Source of the DNA: a bacterium
Lineage (GTDB): Bacteria; RUG730; JAAEPJ01
Assembly: GCA_024222485.1 (NCBI GenBank)
Contig: JAAEPJ010000048.1
Span: 1-64,000, forward strand
Length of the DNA stretch: 64,000 bases
Direction: 5' to 3'
Part shown: positions 43,041 to 52,416 of the stretch, piece by piece
Layout: each line of letters opens with the position of its first letter
Position numbering within the stretch: position 1 is the stretch's first letter
Notes under the pieces: model-generated
Told to the model about the DNA's origin: nothing
The model's database searches: none
The model's input: only the letters and a program-made list of their open reading frames with translations
Made by a program: the position numbers and the translations under genes

Positions 43041-44795
43041 TTAGATAATAAACTCAAGCTCAAGCTTCCATTTATCCTGGAGTGATTTAACATTCCATTC
43101 AAATCCCACTTCCTCACTCTCAACTTCCTCAATTAAGTCAAGTGCATACCATGAAAATTTCAACTTATATTTTTTATTAAGTCTTTGCACTAACTTAAAA
43201 ATATAAGAATATTTATCTTCCGTTCTATCATCAAGATGATAATCTTTAAAATTTATTTGCGAAGACAAATAACTCCCTTTCATATATTTTAATTTAAACA
43301 TAAAACTTAAATACTCTGAAGTATATTTATAATCAACGACATCTACGCCTTTAGTCCGTTGTGCATATTTAATATAAAAATTAATAAAGGGATCTTTAAA
43401 GTTCAACTTATAATTAAAGTATGCATCCTTTCTTTGATAATATTTAGACGAAGTATTACGAGCATCACGGTCATAAATATTATAGCTAACCTCATGCACA
43501 ATCCTATCATTTAACAAAGCTAGCTTTGTTGTATAGTATTTATTAATAATCCTAGGATAAAAAACAGTCTGTTGATTCTCTCGGCGTTTAGTATAAAAAA
43601 ATATATCTCCTCTAAGAAAAAACTTTACCCTCTCTTTAATCAAACAACTAAAACTACTTCTAATTCCTTCTTCATCATTGCAACGATAATATTTTTTATC
43701 CGCATGCAGGCTTAAAGAATTAGCTAAAGGATTATCGTAGTTTTCTGGATATTTCCGATAAAAAACCTCAAACTTAATATCTTTATTATTAAAGCCAAAA
43801 CGATTAATAAATGCGTCCTCAGAATTTTCTTGATCATAGTAAAATTGATTTAATAAAACCTTTAAATAAATACCTACTTGTTCTTTCGTAAATGATTGTT
43901 CGATATCAAACAAATAGTCATTTTTTAATTGATAATAAATAGCACCGACTCTAATTATATCCAAATAATTATACTCTAAACAGTTCCCCCACAATCGTTC
44001 ATGGTCAAGTGCTGCTACTGTTACTTCTTTAGGCTTACCATCAAAACCTAAAACATCTATATTATCAAGCGGGTTTTTGAGGTCAGAATAAAAAGTCTGT
44101 AGTTTAAAATTATGATATTTTTGTTCCAGTCCAAAGCCATATAAAAATAAATTAGAAAGATAATTTTTATAAATAGTATTCTTATAAATAAAACTTCTTT
44201 TTCCTGGGAGGTTAGTCTCACCAACAAGGCTATTTTTCCTAGAGTTACTGCGAGATAGAGTTAAGCCTAACCCAAAATGAGCTTTAAAATTTCCAGCAAT
44301 AATCTTTGTATTTTTAGCTGTATATTGAAAATAATATTTTTCTAAACGACTTTCTTTTTTCACATCATCATAAATAATTTTTTTTATCCTTGCATTATAA
44401 TGAGTTTTTAAGTCATTTTTATGCATCCCCAAAAGTCCAACTTCAAACCTAGCAAACTGAATTCGAGTTTTTAAATAAGCAATAATATCATTATTTTTCT
44501 CAATATAATCTTCTGACTTAATAACCACCTTACCCCTTAATTTAAAATATAACTCTTTCGCGGAAATAGGAGAGCTCGGCATATTCATATCTCTTAGAAA
44601 TTTAAACTCATCTTTCATATCTTGGTAGATATCATAAAGAATATCACCGCTTTCATAAGCATAGTCAAGTTCTTCCTGAGATTCAAAATAATAGTTATAA
44701 TAAGAAAAAAGAGGGAAGAAGCCTCCCAAAAACATAAAAATAAAAAAAAGAGCAGCCTTTCTTAAGGCTACCCTTTTTAATTGTCGTTTCTGCAT
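43041..44795 (-). CDS. Predicted outer-membrane beta-barrel protein
   Basis: A cationic N terminus with a hydrophobic segment (AALFFIFMFLGGFFPLFSYY) serves as a signal sequence or anchor. The rest alternates polar and hydrophobic residues, rich in Tyr and Phe (KTHYNARIKKIIYDDVKKES, FKAHFGLGLTLSRSNSRKNS, FINFYIKYAQRTKGVDVVDY), and ends in WKLELEFII, a terminal beta-strand with a hydrophobic last residue. This suits an outer-membrane barrel. The IAGNFKAHFGLGLTLS stretch recalls barrel proteins that follow a helix-hairpin-helix domain in other bacteria. Function unknown. Confidence 0.6.
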   Translation of the reverse strand: MQKRQLKRVALRKAALFFIFMFLGGFFPLFSYYNYYFESQEELDYAYESGDILYDIYQDMKDEFKFLRDMNMPSSPISAKELYFKLRGKVVIKSEDYIEKNNDIIAYLKTRIQFARFEVGLLGMHKNDLKTHYNARIKKIIYDDVKKESRLEKYYFQYTAKNTKIIAGNFKAHFGLGLTLSRSNSRKNSLVGETNLPGKRSFIYKNTIYKNYLSNLFLYGFGLEQKYHNFKLQTFYSDLKNPLDNIDVLGFDGKPKEVTVAALDHERLWGNCLEYNYLDIIRVGAIYYQLKNDYLFDIEQSFTKEQVGIYLKVLLNQFYYDQENSEDAFINRFGFNNKDIKFEVFYRKYPENYDNPLANSLSLHADKKYYRCNDEEGIRSSFSCLIKERVKFFLRGDIFFYTKRRENQQTVFYPRIINKYYTTKLALLNDRIVHEVSYNIYDRDARNTSSKYYQRKDAYFNYKLNFKDPFINFYIKYAQRTKGVDVVDYKYTSEYLSFMFKLKYMKGSYLSSQINFKDYHLDDRTEDKYSYIFKLVQRLNKKYKLKFSWYALDLIEEVESEEVGFEWNVKSLQDKWKLELEFII

Positions 44796-44853
44796 TAAGA
44801 ATCAAGACTCCATTAGTATTTCTAAAATACACCAGAATAAGGAATTTAATTAA

Positions 44854-46209
44854 TCACAAACAAACATCTCTTTCCCCAGATTCAATTTTTCTAATCTTTT
44901 GCCTAGTAATTACTTTTTCAGCGTCAGTTAGTTTTCCAATTTCTTTATTAATTAAAATTTCACCATCTTTTTTTAACTCTGGAGTTCCATAATCTTCTAA
45001 GTATTCTTTAAAAGTTAAAATCGCATTTAACTTACAAATATCTTTAATTGAACCATCTTTAGCACATTCCATAAAATCATGACCTGTCCGACCCAAACGA
45101 TAACAACTAGTACAAAAAGAAGGCAAGTACCCTTGGTCACAACAAGCTTTGATGACCTCAGCAAGTGACCTCTCATCTGATAAGTCAAACTGTTTAGTCG
45201 CATCACCTGATGAATATCCCCCGGGATTAGTTTTTGATGCAGCACTAAGTTGTGAAACACCGAGATTAATCGCTTCATTACGAAACTCAGCCTTTTCTCG
45301 CGTAGATAAAATAATACCCGTGTAAGGAACGGCCAACCTTAAAATAGCAATAATTTTTTTAAATGACTCATCATCTACAGAATAAGGCGGATTAAGACTA
45401 ACATCAGAACCTTGTGCTGGCTCCATGCGTGGAACAGAAATAGTATGCGGGCCAATCCCATATTTATTCTCCAAATAAGTTATGTGCTGCATAAGTGCTA
45501 AAAACTCAAACTTATACTCATAAAGTCCAAACAAAACACCTACACCAACATCATCAATACCTGCATCAAATGATTTATCAATTGCATCTAACCTTTTGTC
45601 ATAATTACTCTTAGGACCACGAAGGTGCATTTTTGAGTAAGTTTCTCTGTGGTAAGTTTCTTGAAAAAGTTGATAGGTGCCAATATCTGATTTTTTTAGC
45701 CTTTTAAACTCAGAAGCCTCAAGAGGTGCAATATTAACATTAATCCTTCTAATTCTTTCTCCCTGATATTCCACACTATAAATAGTTCGAATAGAATCAA
45801 GAATATAGTCAAAATACTCTTTATTCCAGGCTTCTCCTGAAACTAACAATATGCGTTTATGCCCTTGTTTTAAAATATTAAGAGTATCTTCTTTAATCTG
45901 CTCTTGGCTCAGATTGACACGATTAATTTCTTTATTTGATGAACGAAAACCACAGTACAAACAGTCATTACTACAAAGATTCGAAATATAAAGAGGGGCA
46001 AAAAAAACTAATCTATTCCCATAAATCTCCTGCTTGAGCTTTTTAGCTGCCTTAAAAATACGCGGACTCTCTTGTTCATCCGCATTCAAAAGAGTCGCAA
46101 CTTCTTCTAAATCTAAGCGTTTTTTAGCCAAAGACTTTGCTAAAATAGGCGTAATATCTCTACTTTTAACATTCTTTAAGATTTCGATTATTTCTTGTTC
46201 ATTAATCAT
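44854..46209 (-). CDS. hydG: [FeFe]-hydrogenase H-cluster maturase HydG
   Basis: A radical-SAM Cx3Cx2C motif is at residues 79-86 (NLCSNDCLYCGF). The C-terminal second-cluster motif is FCTSCYRLGRTGHDFMEC. With ISVPRMEPAQGSDVSLNPPY and SAASKTNPGGYSSGDATKQF this distinguishes HydG from ThiH. HydG cleaves tyrosine to supply the CO and CN ligands of the H-cluster. Length 451 is normal; it ends GERDVCL with a TGA stop, the normal C terminus. It follows hydA by 45 bases; hydE and hydF are not in the window. Confidence 0.95.
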   Translation of the reverse strand: MINEQEIIEILKNVKSRDITPILAKSLAKKRLDLEEVATLLNADEQESPRIFKAAKKLKQEIYGNRLVFFAPLYISNLCSNDCLYCGFRSSNKEINRVNLSQEQIKEDTLNILKQGHKRILLVSGEAWNKEYFDYILDSIRTIYSVEYQGERIRRINVNIAPLEASEFKRLKKSDIGTYQLFQETYHRETYSKMHLRGPKSNYDKRLDAIDKSFDAGIDDVGVGVLFGLYEYKFEFLALMQHITYLENKYGIGPHTISVPRMEPAQGSDVSLNPPYSVDDESFKKIIAILRLAVPYTGIILSTREKAEFRNEAINLGVSQLSAASKTNPGGYSSGDATKQFDLSDERSLAEVIKACCDQGYLPSFCTSCYRLGRTGHDFMECAKDGSIKDICKLNAILTFKEYLEDYGTPELKKDGEILINKEIGKLTDAEKVITRQKIRKIESGERDVCL

Positions 46210-46254
46210 TTTATTCTTTCTCTTCGTAAGAGTATTATAGAAAATACCCTTACC

Positions 46255-48015
46255 TTATTTTTCAACACCATATTTCTTTTTAAGATTTTTATCCTCATAA
46301 TGAGTATGCAATTTATGATGAGCTTCATGTGAGCCTGGTGACTCTAAATAATCTTTATATAATTTAATAATATCAGGATTTTGTTGTGATTTATGAAGCT
46401 TTTGATCTACATCATTTTTATAAATTCCTGCCATCCGCTTTAACTTATAATCACGATCCTTAGAGGTTGGCTGTCCCCCACCATTTAAACAACCACCAGA
46501 GCAAGCCATAATCTCAATAAAGTCATAACTAACCTTACCTGCTTTTACATCATTTAATAATTTACGCGTATTTGCTAAACCACTGGCAACAGCAATATTA
46601 AATTTTTGACCATTAAGTTCAATCCCCGCAGATTTGATCCCTTCCATACCGCGTACAGCTTTAAACGCAAAATCATGCTCAGCAGGTGGATTTTCATCAA
46701 AATCCATAATAAATCGTAGTGCAGCCTCTGCAACCCCACCTGAACTTCCAAAAATCACACCAGCACCAGTTTTTTCGCCAAAAGGATGATCAAAAGGAGT
46801 ATCCGCTAAATTTCTAAAATCAATCCCGCACTCTTTAATCATCTGTGCAAATTCTTGTGTCGTAATAGAAAAGTCAGTATTGGGATCTCCTTCAATTTTA
46901 AATTTATCCTTATCTTTTTCTTCTTTTTTAGCAGTACAAGGCATAATAGAAATAACTTTTAAATCCTTGCGGTTAATCCCCCACATCTTTGGGCCATAAG
47001 ATTTAATAACAGAAGAAAACATCTCCTGAGGTGAACGACAAGAAGATAAATTTTTCTCAAAGTCTGGATAAAAGCTTTCTGCGAAATTAACCCATCCAGG
47101 GCAACAAGAGGTAACCATGGGGAAAGTTCCACCATTCTTAACACGACTAACAAATTCAGTAGCTTCCTCCATAATCGTCAAATCTGCACCAAAACAAGTA
47201 TCAAATACATAATCAAAACCCATTGCCTTTAATGCCGTAACCATTTTATCCGTGGTAACTTCACCTGGAGCAAAACCAAAAGGTTCTCCAATTGCAGTTC
47301 TAACAGCAGGCGCTATCTGCACCACTACCGTCTTAGTTGGATCATTTAAATATTGCCAAACATCTTTTATATTCGAGGTATTCATTAACGCACCAGTAGG
47401 ACAAACTTGAGTACACTGCCCACAACCGACACATTCAGTCTCATCAATATTTTTATTAAAAGCTGTAAGCACCTCAGCATCAGAACTTCTAAAACCAAAA
47501 CCAATACAACCAACACTCTGAATTTCAGAACACATTCTAATACATTGACCACAAAGAATGCATTTATCAGGATCACGCGTTATACAAAGTCCAACATCTA
47601 TTGGCGACTCTTTCTCGCGTCTTTTAAAACGAATATTATTAATCCCGTAATCTTTTGCAAGCTGTTGTAAGTTACAAACAGTGCTTTTCCCACAGGTATA
47701 ACAATTTTGATGATGATTTGCCAATACTAACTCAAGAACAGTCTTCCTGATCCCTCGAACTTCTTTCGTATTACTTCTAATTACCATCCCATCAACAGGC
47801 GGAACTGAGCAGGAGGCAACCAAGCCACGCCCTTCAAGCTCAACCATACACATTCGGCAACCACCATGGATAGAAAGCTCTGAATTATAACAAAGAGTAG
47901 GGATTTCAATCTTCGCTTTTCGAATAACTTCTAAAATATTGCGTTCACCTTCAATAGGAACTTTAATATTATCAACCGTTAAAAAAAAATTTTCTTGCTT
48001 GTTCTCTGACATCAT
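46255..48015 (-). CDS. hydA: [FeFe]-hydrogenase catalytic subunit (HndD/HydA type)
   Basis: Domains in order: 2Fe-2S plant-type (CYNSELSIHGGCRMC, residues 42-56), His-ligated 4Fe-4S (HHQNCYTCGKSTVC, 101-114), two 4Fe-4S (CILCGQCIRMC 152-162; CVGCGQCTQVCPTGAL 195-210), then the H-cluster domain with TSCCPGW (302-308), MPCTAKKEE (358-366) and MACSGGCLNGGGQP (503-516). The usual MACPGGC has Ser for Pro. The catalytic Cys in FDTCFGAD is present. With HydB and HydC it forms an NAD(P)H-linked, possibly electron-bifurcating, hydrogenase in the cytoplasm. It begins directly after hydB. Confidence 0.97.
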   Translation of the reverse strand: MMSENKQENFFLTVDNIKVPIEGERNILEVIRKAKIEIPTLCYNSELSIHGGCRMCMVELEGRGLVASCSVPPVDGMVIRSNTKEVRGIRKTVLELVLANHHQNCYTCGKSTVCNLQQLAKDYGINNIRFKRREKESPIDVGLCITRDPDKCILCGQCIRMCSEIQSVGCIGFGFRSSDAEVLTAFNKNIDETECVGCGQCTQVCPTGALMNTSNIKDVWQYLNDPTKTVVVQIAPAVRTAIGEPFGFAPGEVTTDKMVTALKAMGFDYVFDTCFGADLTIMEEATEFVSRVKNGGTFPMVTSCCPGWVNFAESFYPDFEKNLSSCRSPQEMFSSVIKSYGPKMWGINRKDLKVISIMPCTAKKEEKDKDKFKIEGDPNTDFSITTQEFAQMIKECGIDFRNLADTPFDHPFGEKTGAGVIFGSSGGVAEAALRFIMDFDENPPAEHDFAFKAVRGMEGIKSAGIELNGQKFNIAVASGLANTRKLLNDVKAGKVSYDFIEIMACSGGCLNGGGQPTSKDRDYKLKRMAGIYKNDVDQKLHKSQQNPDIIKLYKDYLESPGSHEAHHKLHTHYEDKNLKKKYGVEK

Positions 48016-48016
48016 C

Positions 48017-49915
48017 TTACCCTCTTTTTACTGCATCAAATTTACACACATCAAAACAAACACCACATTTGATACATTTATCTTGATCAATTTCATGAAT
48101 TTTTTTAACTTCACCGCTAATGGCATCAACAGGACACTTCCTCGCACATACAGTACAGCCAATACATGTCTCCCCTAAAATATCATATTCAATAAGATCT
48201 TCACATTCACCAACTGGACAAGTTTGCAAGTTAACATGAGCATCATACTCCTCTTTAAAATTTTTCATAGTGGATAAAACAGGATTTGGTGCAGTCTTGC
48301 CTAATGCACAAAGCGAAGCGAGTTGAACATTTTTACCTAAATCTTTTAAAGTCTCCAATGTTTCTGGGGTTGCATTGCCTTCTCTAATATCTTCAAGCAT
48401 ACTTTTCATCTGCTTCGTGCCCTCACGGCAAGGAGTACATTTTCCACAAGATTCATCTTGCGTAAATTTCATAAAAAAATCAGCAATCGAAACCATACAA
48501 GTTGTATCATTCATCACGACAAGCCCACCAGAGCCAACCATCGCACCAACACTTTTTAAAGAATCAAAATCAACAGGCAAGTCCCATTCAGATTTTGTCA
48601 AACAACCACCGCTAGGTCCGCCAATTTGGACAGCTTTGAAGGCATCATTATTAATCTTGCCATCTTTATCAATAACACCACCAGCAATATCAGAAATAAT
48701 TTCACTAATAGTTGTGCCAAATGGCACTTCAATAAGGCCCGTATTTGCAACATGCCCAGTAATTGCAAAAGTTTTGGTTCCTGCCGCATTTTTCGTGCCA
48801 ATTTTATTATATTCTGATGATCCCATAGCCATAATAACGGGAATAGTTGCTAAAGTTTCAACATTGTTAATCACAGTCGGAGAACCAAACAATCCATGCT
48901 CCGCAGGAAATGGAGGTTTTGGCATTGGCATACCTCGTTTACCTTCAACTGAGGCCATAAGTGCAGTTTCTTCTCCACAGACAAATGCCCCAGCACCTTC
49001 CATAACCCAAACCTTAAAGTTTTTTCCTGAACCAAAAATATTATTACCTAAAACACCAAGCTCTTCTGCTTGAACAATAGCCTTATTCATTCTTTCAACA
49101 GCTAAAGGATATTCTGTTCTCACATACACACAACCTTCATCAGCGCCAATAGCCTGTGCTGCGATCATCATCCCCTCTAAAACTCCATGAGGATTCCCTT
49201 CCATAACACTCCGATCCATAAAAGCTCCAGGATCACCCTCATCACCATTACAAATTATATATTTTTTAACTCTAGGTTCCTTCCGCGCTAAATCCCATTT
49301 TAAACCAGTAGAAAAGCCACCGCCTCCTCTCCCACGAATACCTGACTCCGTAATATCTCGACAAATTTCCTCATCAGTCATTTCTAAAACCGCTTTCGCC
49401 GCCATCAAATAACCGCCATTTAAAATATACTCATTTAATGATTCTGCTGCTATACGCCCACATGTTTTCAAAAGGAGTCTATGTTGTTTAGCGTAAAAAG
49501 GAATCTCTTTTACACCTTTACACTTCTTCTCACTCCTTGGATCGAGATAAAGAAGTCTATCAATAACTCCATCAGATTTAATAGATTCTTTTACAATCTC
49601 TTTCACATCAGCAGCCTGAACCTTCGTATATAAAATCTCATCTGGTAAAACTGTTACAAGAGACCCCATTTGACAAAAACCTTGACAACCACTTTTTGCA
49701 ATACTTAAATCTTTACCCTTATCTTCCTTCTTAAGATCAACAGTAACATCCAGACCTTCTTCCGCCAAAACTTTCAAAAACTCATCATAAACTTTATCAC
49801 CGCCATTTGACATACAACCTGTTCCACCACAGAGCACAACGCGTTTTTTAAACGATGAAAAGGTTTCGTCCATCTCTTGTTTTAATTTCACTAATTCTTC
49901 TCTATTAATACACAT
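48017..49915 (-). CDS. hydB: Hydrogenase NADH-binding subunit (HndC/HydB, NuoF-like)
   Basis: An N-terminal thioredoxin-like 2Fe-2S domain (VVLCGGTGCMSNGG, GCQGFCQMGS) precedes the NuoF-like core: SGIRGRGGGGFSTGLKWDLA (FMN/NADH loop), CNGDEGDPGAFMDRSVMEGN, GAGAFVCGEETALMASVEGK, and ESCGKCTPCREGTKQM (4Fe-4S). The C terminus adds two ferredoxin-type 4Fe-4S sites (CIGCTVCARKCPVDAIS; CIKCGVCFDVCKFDAV). This architecture is that of bifurcating hydrogenase HydB. Length 632 is typical. It lies two bases after hydC. Confidence 0.96.
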   Translation of the reverse strand: MCINREELVKLKQEMDETFSSFKKRVVLCGGTGCMSNGGDKVYDEFLKVLAEEGLDVTVDLKKEDKGKDLSIAKSGCQGFCQMGSLVTVLPDEILYTKVQAADVKEIVKESIKSDGVIDRLLYLDPRSEKKCKGVKEIPFYAKQHRLLLKTCGRIAAESLNEYILNGGYLMAAKAVLEMTDEEICRDITESGIRGRGGGGFSTGLKWDLARKEPRVKKYIICNGDEGDPGAFMDRSVMEGNPHGVLEGMMIAAQAIGADEGCVYVRTEYPLAVERMNKAIVQAEELGVLGNNIFGSGKNFKVWVMEGAGAFVCGEETALMASVEGKRGMPMPKPPFPAEHGLFGSPTVINNVETLATIPVIMAMGSSEYNKIGTKNAAGTKTFAITGHVANTGLIEVPFGTTISEIISDIAGGVIDKDGKINNDAFKAVQIGGPSGGCLTKSEWDLPVDFDSLKSVGAMVGSGGLVVMNDTTCMVSIADFFMKFTQDESCGKCTPCREGTKQMKSMLEDIREGNATPETLETLKDLGKNVQLASLCALGKTAPNPVLSTMKNFKEEYDAHVNLQTCPVGECEDLIEYDILGETCIGCTVCARKCPVDAISGEVKKIHEIDQDKCIKCGVCFDVCKFDAVKRG

Positions 49916-49917
49916 AA

Positions 49918-50391
49918 CTATGCCTCCAAATCATCCATAAGTTTCATAACCTTATCTAAGGTCATATCACCATGTACTTCATCATTTAAAACAATAACTG
50001 GCGCCAAACCACAAGCCCCAAGGCAAGACACAGTCTCAACAGTTATAAAGCCATCATCACTTGTTACTTTCTTATCCTTAAGTAAAAATCGTTTCTTTAA
50101 CGCTTTAATGATATCTCCAGATTTTTTAACATGGCAGGCTGTTCCATCACAAATTTTAATAATGTTCTTGCCCTTTGGCTCAAGTGTAAAATGTGAGAAA
50201 AAAGTTGCCACACCATAAACTTTAGAAGGAGGAATATTTAAAGTAGTTGCAATGTATAAAAGCGCATCTTTTGGCAAGTACCTAAATTCTTTCTGTACAT
50301 CTTGTAAAATTGGAATTATTTTGGAAGGATCATTTTTGTGTTTCTGCAAAATTTTTGCAATCACATCAAAGTCAACAACGGATTCACTCAT
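49918..50391 (-). CDS. hydC: Hydrogenase 2Fe-2S subunit (HndA/HydC, NuoE-like)
   Basis: A NuoE-type protein: IIPILQDVQKEFRYLPKDAL, YGVATFFSHFTLEPKGKNII, and the four-Cys 2Fe-2S site CDGTACHVKKS ... TVSCLGACGLAPV. Length 157 is standard. It is first in the hydC-hydB-hydA-hydG operon, downstream of candidate Rex operators at 50411-50493, and completes the trimeric NADH-dependent hydrogenase. Confidence 0.96.
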   Translation of the reverse strand: MSESVVDFDVIAKILQKHKNDPSKIIPILQDVQKEFRYLPKDALLYIATTLNIPPSKVYGVATFFSHFTLEPKGKNIIKICDGTACHVKKSGDIIKALKKRFLLKDKKVTSDDGFITVETVSCLGACGLAPVIVLNDEVHGDMTLDKVMKLMDDLEA

Positions 50392-50410
50392 TTTTCTACC
50401 TCTTTTTTTA

Positions 50411-50493
50411 TTGTCATCTTAAACAAAATAAAACAATTCCAAATCAAACTAAATGCTTAATATAATTGTTTATCACTTTGTTTAAGATGACAA
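50411..50493. promoter_or_regulatory. Pair of inverted 17-bp sites, candidate Rex operators for the hydrogenase operon
   Basis: TTGTCATCTTAAACAAA (50411-50427) and TTTGTTTAAGATGACAA (50477-50493) are exact reverse complements, 49 bases apart, in the rex-hydC intergenic region. Each has TTGT...ACAA ends, as in Rex operators, though the centre differs from the usual 18-bp consensus. Position between rex and hydCBAG supports NADH/NAD+-dependent control. A long-loop hairpin (rex terminator) is the alternative. Confidence 0.5.
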
Positions 50494-50501
50494 GTATTTG
50501 A

Positions 50502-51119
50502 TTATCTAATTTGCTTAATTCGACTAGCTAACACTAGAAACGAACCAGCAATATTTTCATGTTTAACCACAACATTTTGAGGAATAAGTAACCTAATCGG
50601 AGCAAAATTCCAAAGAGCTTTTACACCACATTCAACTAGCTTATTAGCTAAAGTTTGTGCATATACTCTTGGCACTGTCAACACTCCAACATCTATCTCT
50701 GTTTTACTCAGATGCTCAGCCATATTTTTAATATCTAAAACTTGATGTCCATCAATGTAAGTATCTATCTTATCAGGGTTATTATCAAAAACAAATTTGA
50801 TATCTAAACCATACTCATCAAAACCTTTATATCTCAACAAAGAATAGCCAAGGTTCCCAGCACCGATTAAACATGCTTTCACCCCTTTCCCAAAGCTTAA
50901 AAACCTATCCAAAGAATCCCGCAAATCTTTAATGTGATAGCCGACTCTAGGTTTACCAACAATATCCGTTATTGATAAATCTTTACGAACCTGGATAGGT
51001 AATAAGTGAAGGTTTTTGGCAATCTTTGTACAAGAAATAAATTCTTGACCACTTGCTTCCACTTCTTTCAAATATTTATGATAAACCGAAAGTCTTTTAA
51101 TTGTAGGTTCTGAACACAT
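50502..51119 (-). CDS. rex: Redox-sensing transcriptional repressor Rex
   Basis: The N-terminal winged helix (RLSVYHKYLKEVEASGQEFI, SCTKIAKNLHLLPIQVRKDL) binds DNA; the Rossmann domain has CLIGAGNLGYSLLRYKGFDE (GxGxxG) and VFDNNPDKI. Rex represses fermentation and hydrogenase genes when NADH/NAD+ is low. Length 205 is typical. It lies directly upstream of hydCBAG in the same direction, which makes that operon its obvious target. Confidence 0.95.
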   Translation of the reverse strand: MCSEPTIKRLSVYHKYLKEVEASGQEFISCTKIAKNLHLLPIQVRKDLSITDIVGKPRVGYHIKDLRDSLDRFLSFGKGVKACLIGAGNLGYSLLRYKGFDEYGLDIKFVFDNNPDKIDTYIDGHQVLDIKNMAEHLSKTEIDVGVLTVPRVYAQTLANKLVECGVKALWNFAPIRLLIPQNVVVKHENIAGSFLVLASRIKQIR

Positions 51120-51338
51120 TGAAAAACACCTTACTCTAATTTTTTATCTTTCAAAATTAAAACACTAATCGATATTTTTTTATCTATTTAAATAACATTA
51201 TACTTTTAAAATGTATTTTTGCAAGTATTTTCTACGAAATAAATAAATTGTTTAGATATTTAAAATAAAAATCATTTCCTACTTATAGCTGGAAATTAAA
51301 AATTATTAATTTAAAAATTTTCACTCATTGATAAAAAG

Positions 51339-51920
51339 CTATTTTGGAACTTTATTAAGCAAATCTCGTAACTTTACTCTTGCTCTAAAAAGACGCGTTT
51401 TTAAAGTAGATTCATTATATCTCAAAGTTTCCGCGGCTTCTTTATAGCTTAAATGTTCCAGATCACATAACACAATAGGCATTCGGTATTTGTCTTCGAG
51501 GACATTTATAGCACCTAAAATTTTATTTTGCTCTTCTTGGTCTATCAAAATATTCACAGGATTTTTATCTACATGCGAAACATATTCTTTCGTGTACTCA
51601 CGATCATCTTCTTCAAGATAATAGATATATTTATTAAGTGTTTTTTGTTTACGCCTTTTTCGTGAAACCCGATCCAAAAGAATCCAATTAAGCCAAGTCA
51701 AAAAAGCACACTCTTGTCGAAAGGATTTAATTTTTTTAAAAGCATCAATAAATACTTCCTGCACCAAATCCATTGCATCATCTTTATTACCAATAAACCA
51801 ATAAGCTGAGTGATAAATCTTTAGCTCATACTTTTTAATTAAAGTTTCAAAAGATTTTACATTAAGCTTTTTAGCTTGTTTTATTAATTCATTTTCATTC
51901 ATACTTATTATTTCTTTCAT
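51339..51920 (-). CDS. ECF-type RNA polymerase sigma factor
   Basis: Region 2 (LIKKYELKIYHSAYWFIGNK, DAMDLVQEVFIDAFKKIKSF) and region 4 (VLEDKYRMPIVLCDLEHLSY, KEAAETLRYNESTLKTRLFR) match ECF sigma-70 factors. No anti-sigma gene is adjacent; genes for Tad-like pseudopilins lie upstream in the same direction. The start is uncertain: ATG 51900-51902 (MNENEL) gives the conventional length but neither candidate has a strong ribosome-binding site. Its regulon is unknown. Confidence 0.9.
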   Translation of the reverse strand: MKEIISMNENELIKQAKKLNVKSFETLIKKYELKIYHSAYWFIGNKDDAMDLVQEVFIDAFKKIKSFRQECAFLTWLNWILLDRVSRKRRKQKTLNKYIYYLEEDDREYTKEYVSHVDKNPVNILIDQEEQNKILGAINVLEDKYRMPIVLCDLEHLSYKEAAETLRYNESTLKTRLFRARVKLRDLLNKVPK

Positions 51921-51942
51921 AAAAAAATAACAGGATATTTCT

Positions 51943-52416
51943 CTATGACATATTTAAAACATCCTCACCAGATCTTCCACCACCATACTCCAGACTATCA
52001 TTTTCCATCTCACCTTGAGCTTTTAGAATAACTTCTTTATCAATAGAACCAATACCTGACACCCCAAAAGTAAGCCCCGAAGGTAAAGAAAGCTCAACTT
52101 TAGTCCCTTTACTATTTGTAACCTCAACATCTTCCCGACCTAAAAAATTTTGAACCCTAGGCTTAATAATCTCATCAATAATACGATCCTTTTTATCTAA
52201 ATATGCATAAATAGTTCCACTTTTTACACCTCTAATTGAATATTTGGCATACAGTCTAGAAGCATAATAAGAAGCCATCTCAAGTTTCTGTTTATCCATT
52301 AAATAGTCTGCAAGTGCCACCATCCCTAAAAGCAAAAACATAATAATAGGCGCTATCAGAATAAACTCCACAATCGCCTGAGCTTTTTTGTGATTAAGAT
52401 CTTTTAAAAACATCAA
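51943..52416 (-). CDS. TadE-like pseudopilin protein
   Basis: HKKAQAIVEFILIAPIIMFL followed by LLGMVALADYLMDKQKLEMA is the TadE-type N terminus: a processing-like site with Glu after the cleavage position and a hydrophobic helix. The remainder is a secreted domain. Length 157 fits. It overlaps the previous gene by 4 bases (TGATG), so they form an operon. Involvement in a Tad/Flp pilus or secretion system is inferred; no ATPase or prepilin peptidase genes are in the window. Confidence 0.8.
   Translation of the reverse strand: MMFLKDLNHKKAQAIVEFILIAPIIMFLLLGMVALADYLMDKQKLEMASYYASRLYAKYSIRGVKSGTIYAYLDKKDRIIDEIIKPRVQNFLGREDVEVTNSKGTKVELSLPSGLTFGVSGIGSIDKEVILKAQGEMENDSLEYGGGRSGEDVLNMS

Noticed and set aside
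48375-49073. 232-aa plus-strand ORF inside hydB
   Set aside because: Antisense shadow of a well-conserved NuoF-like gene.
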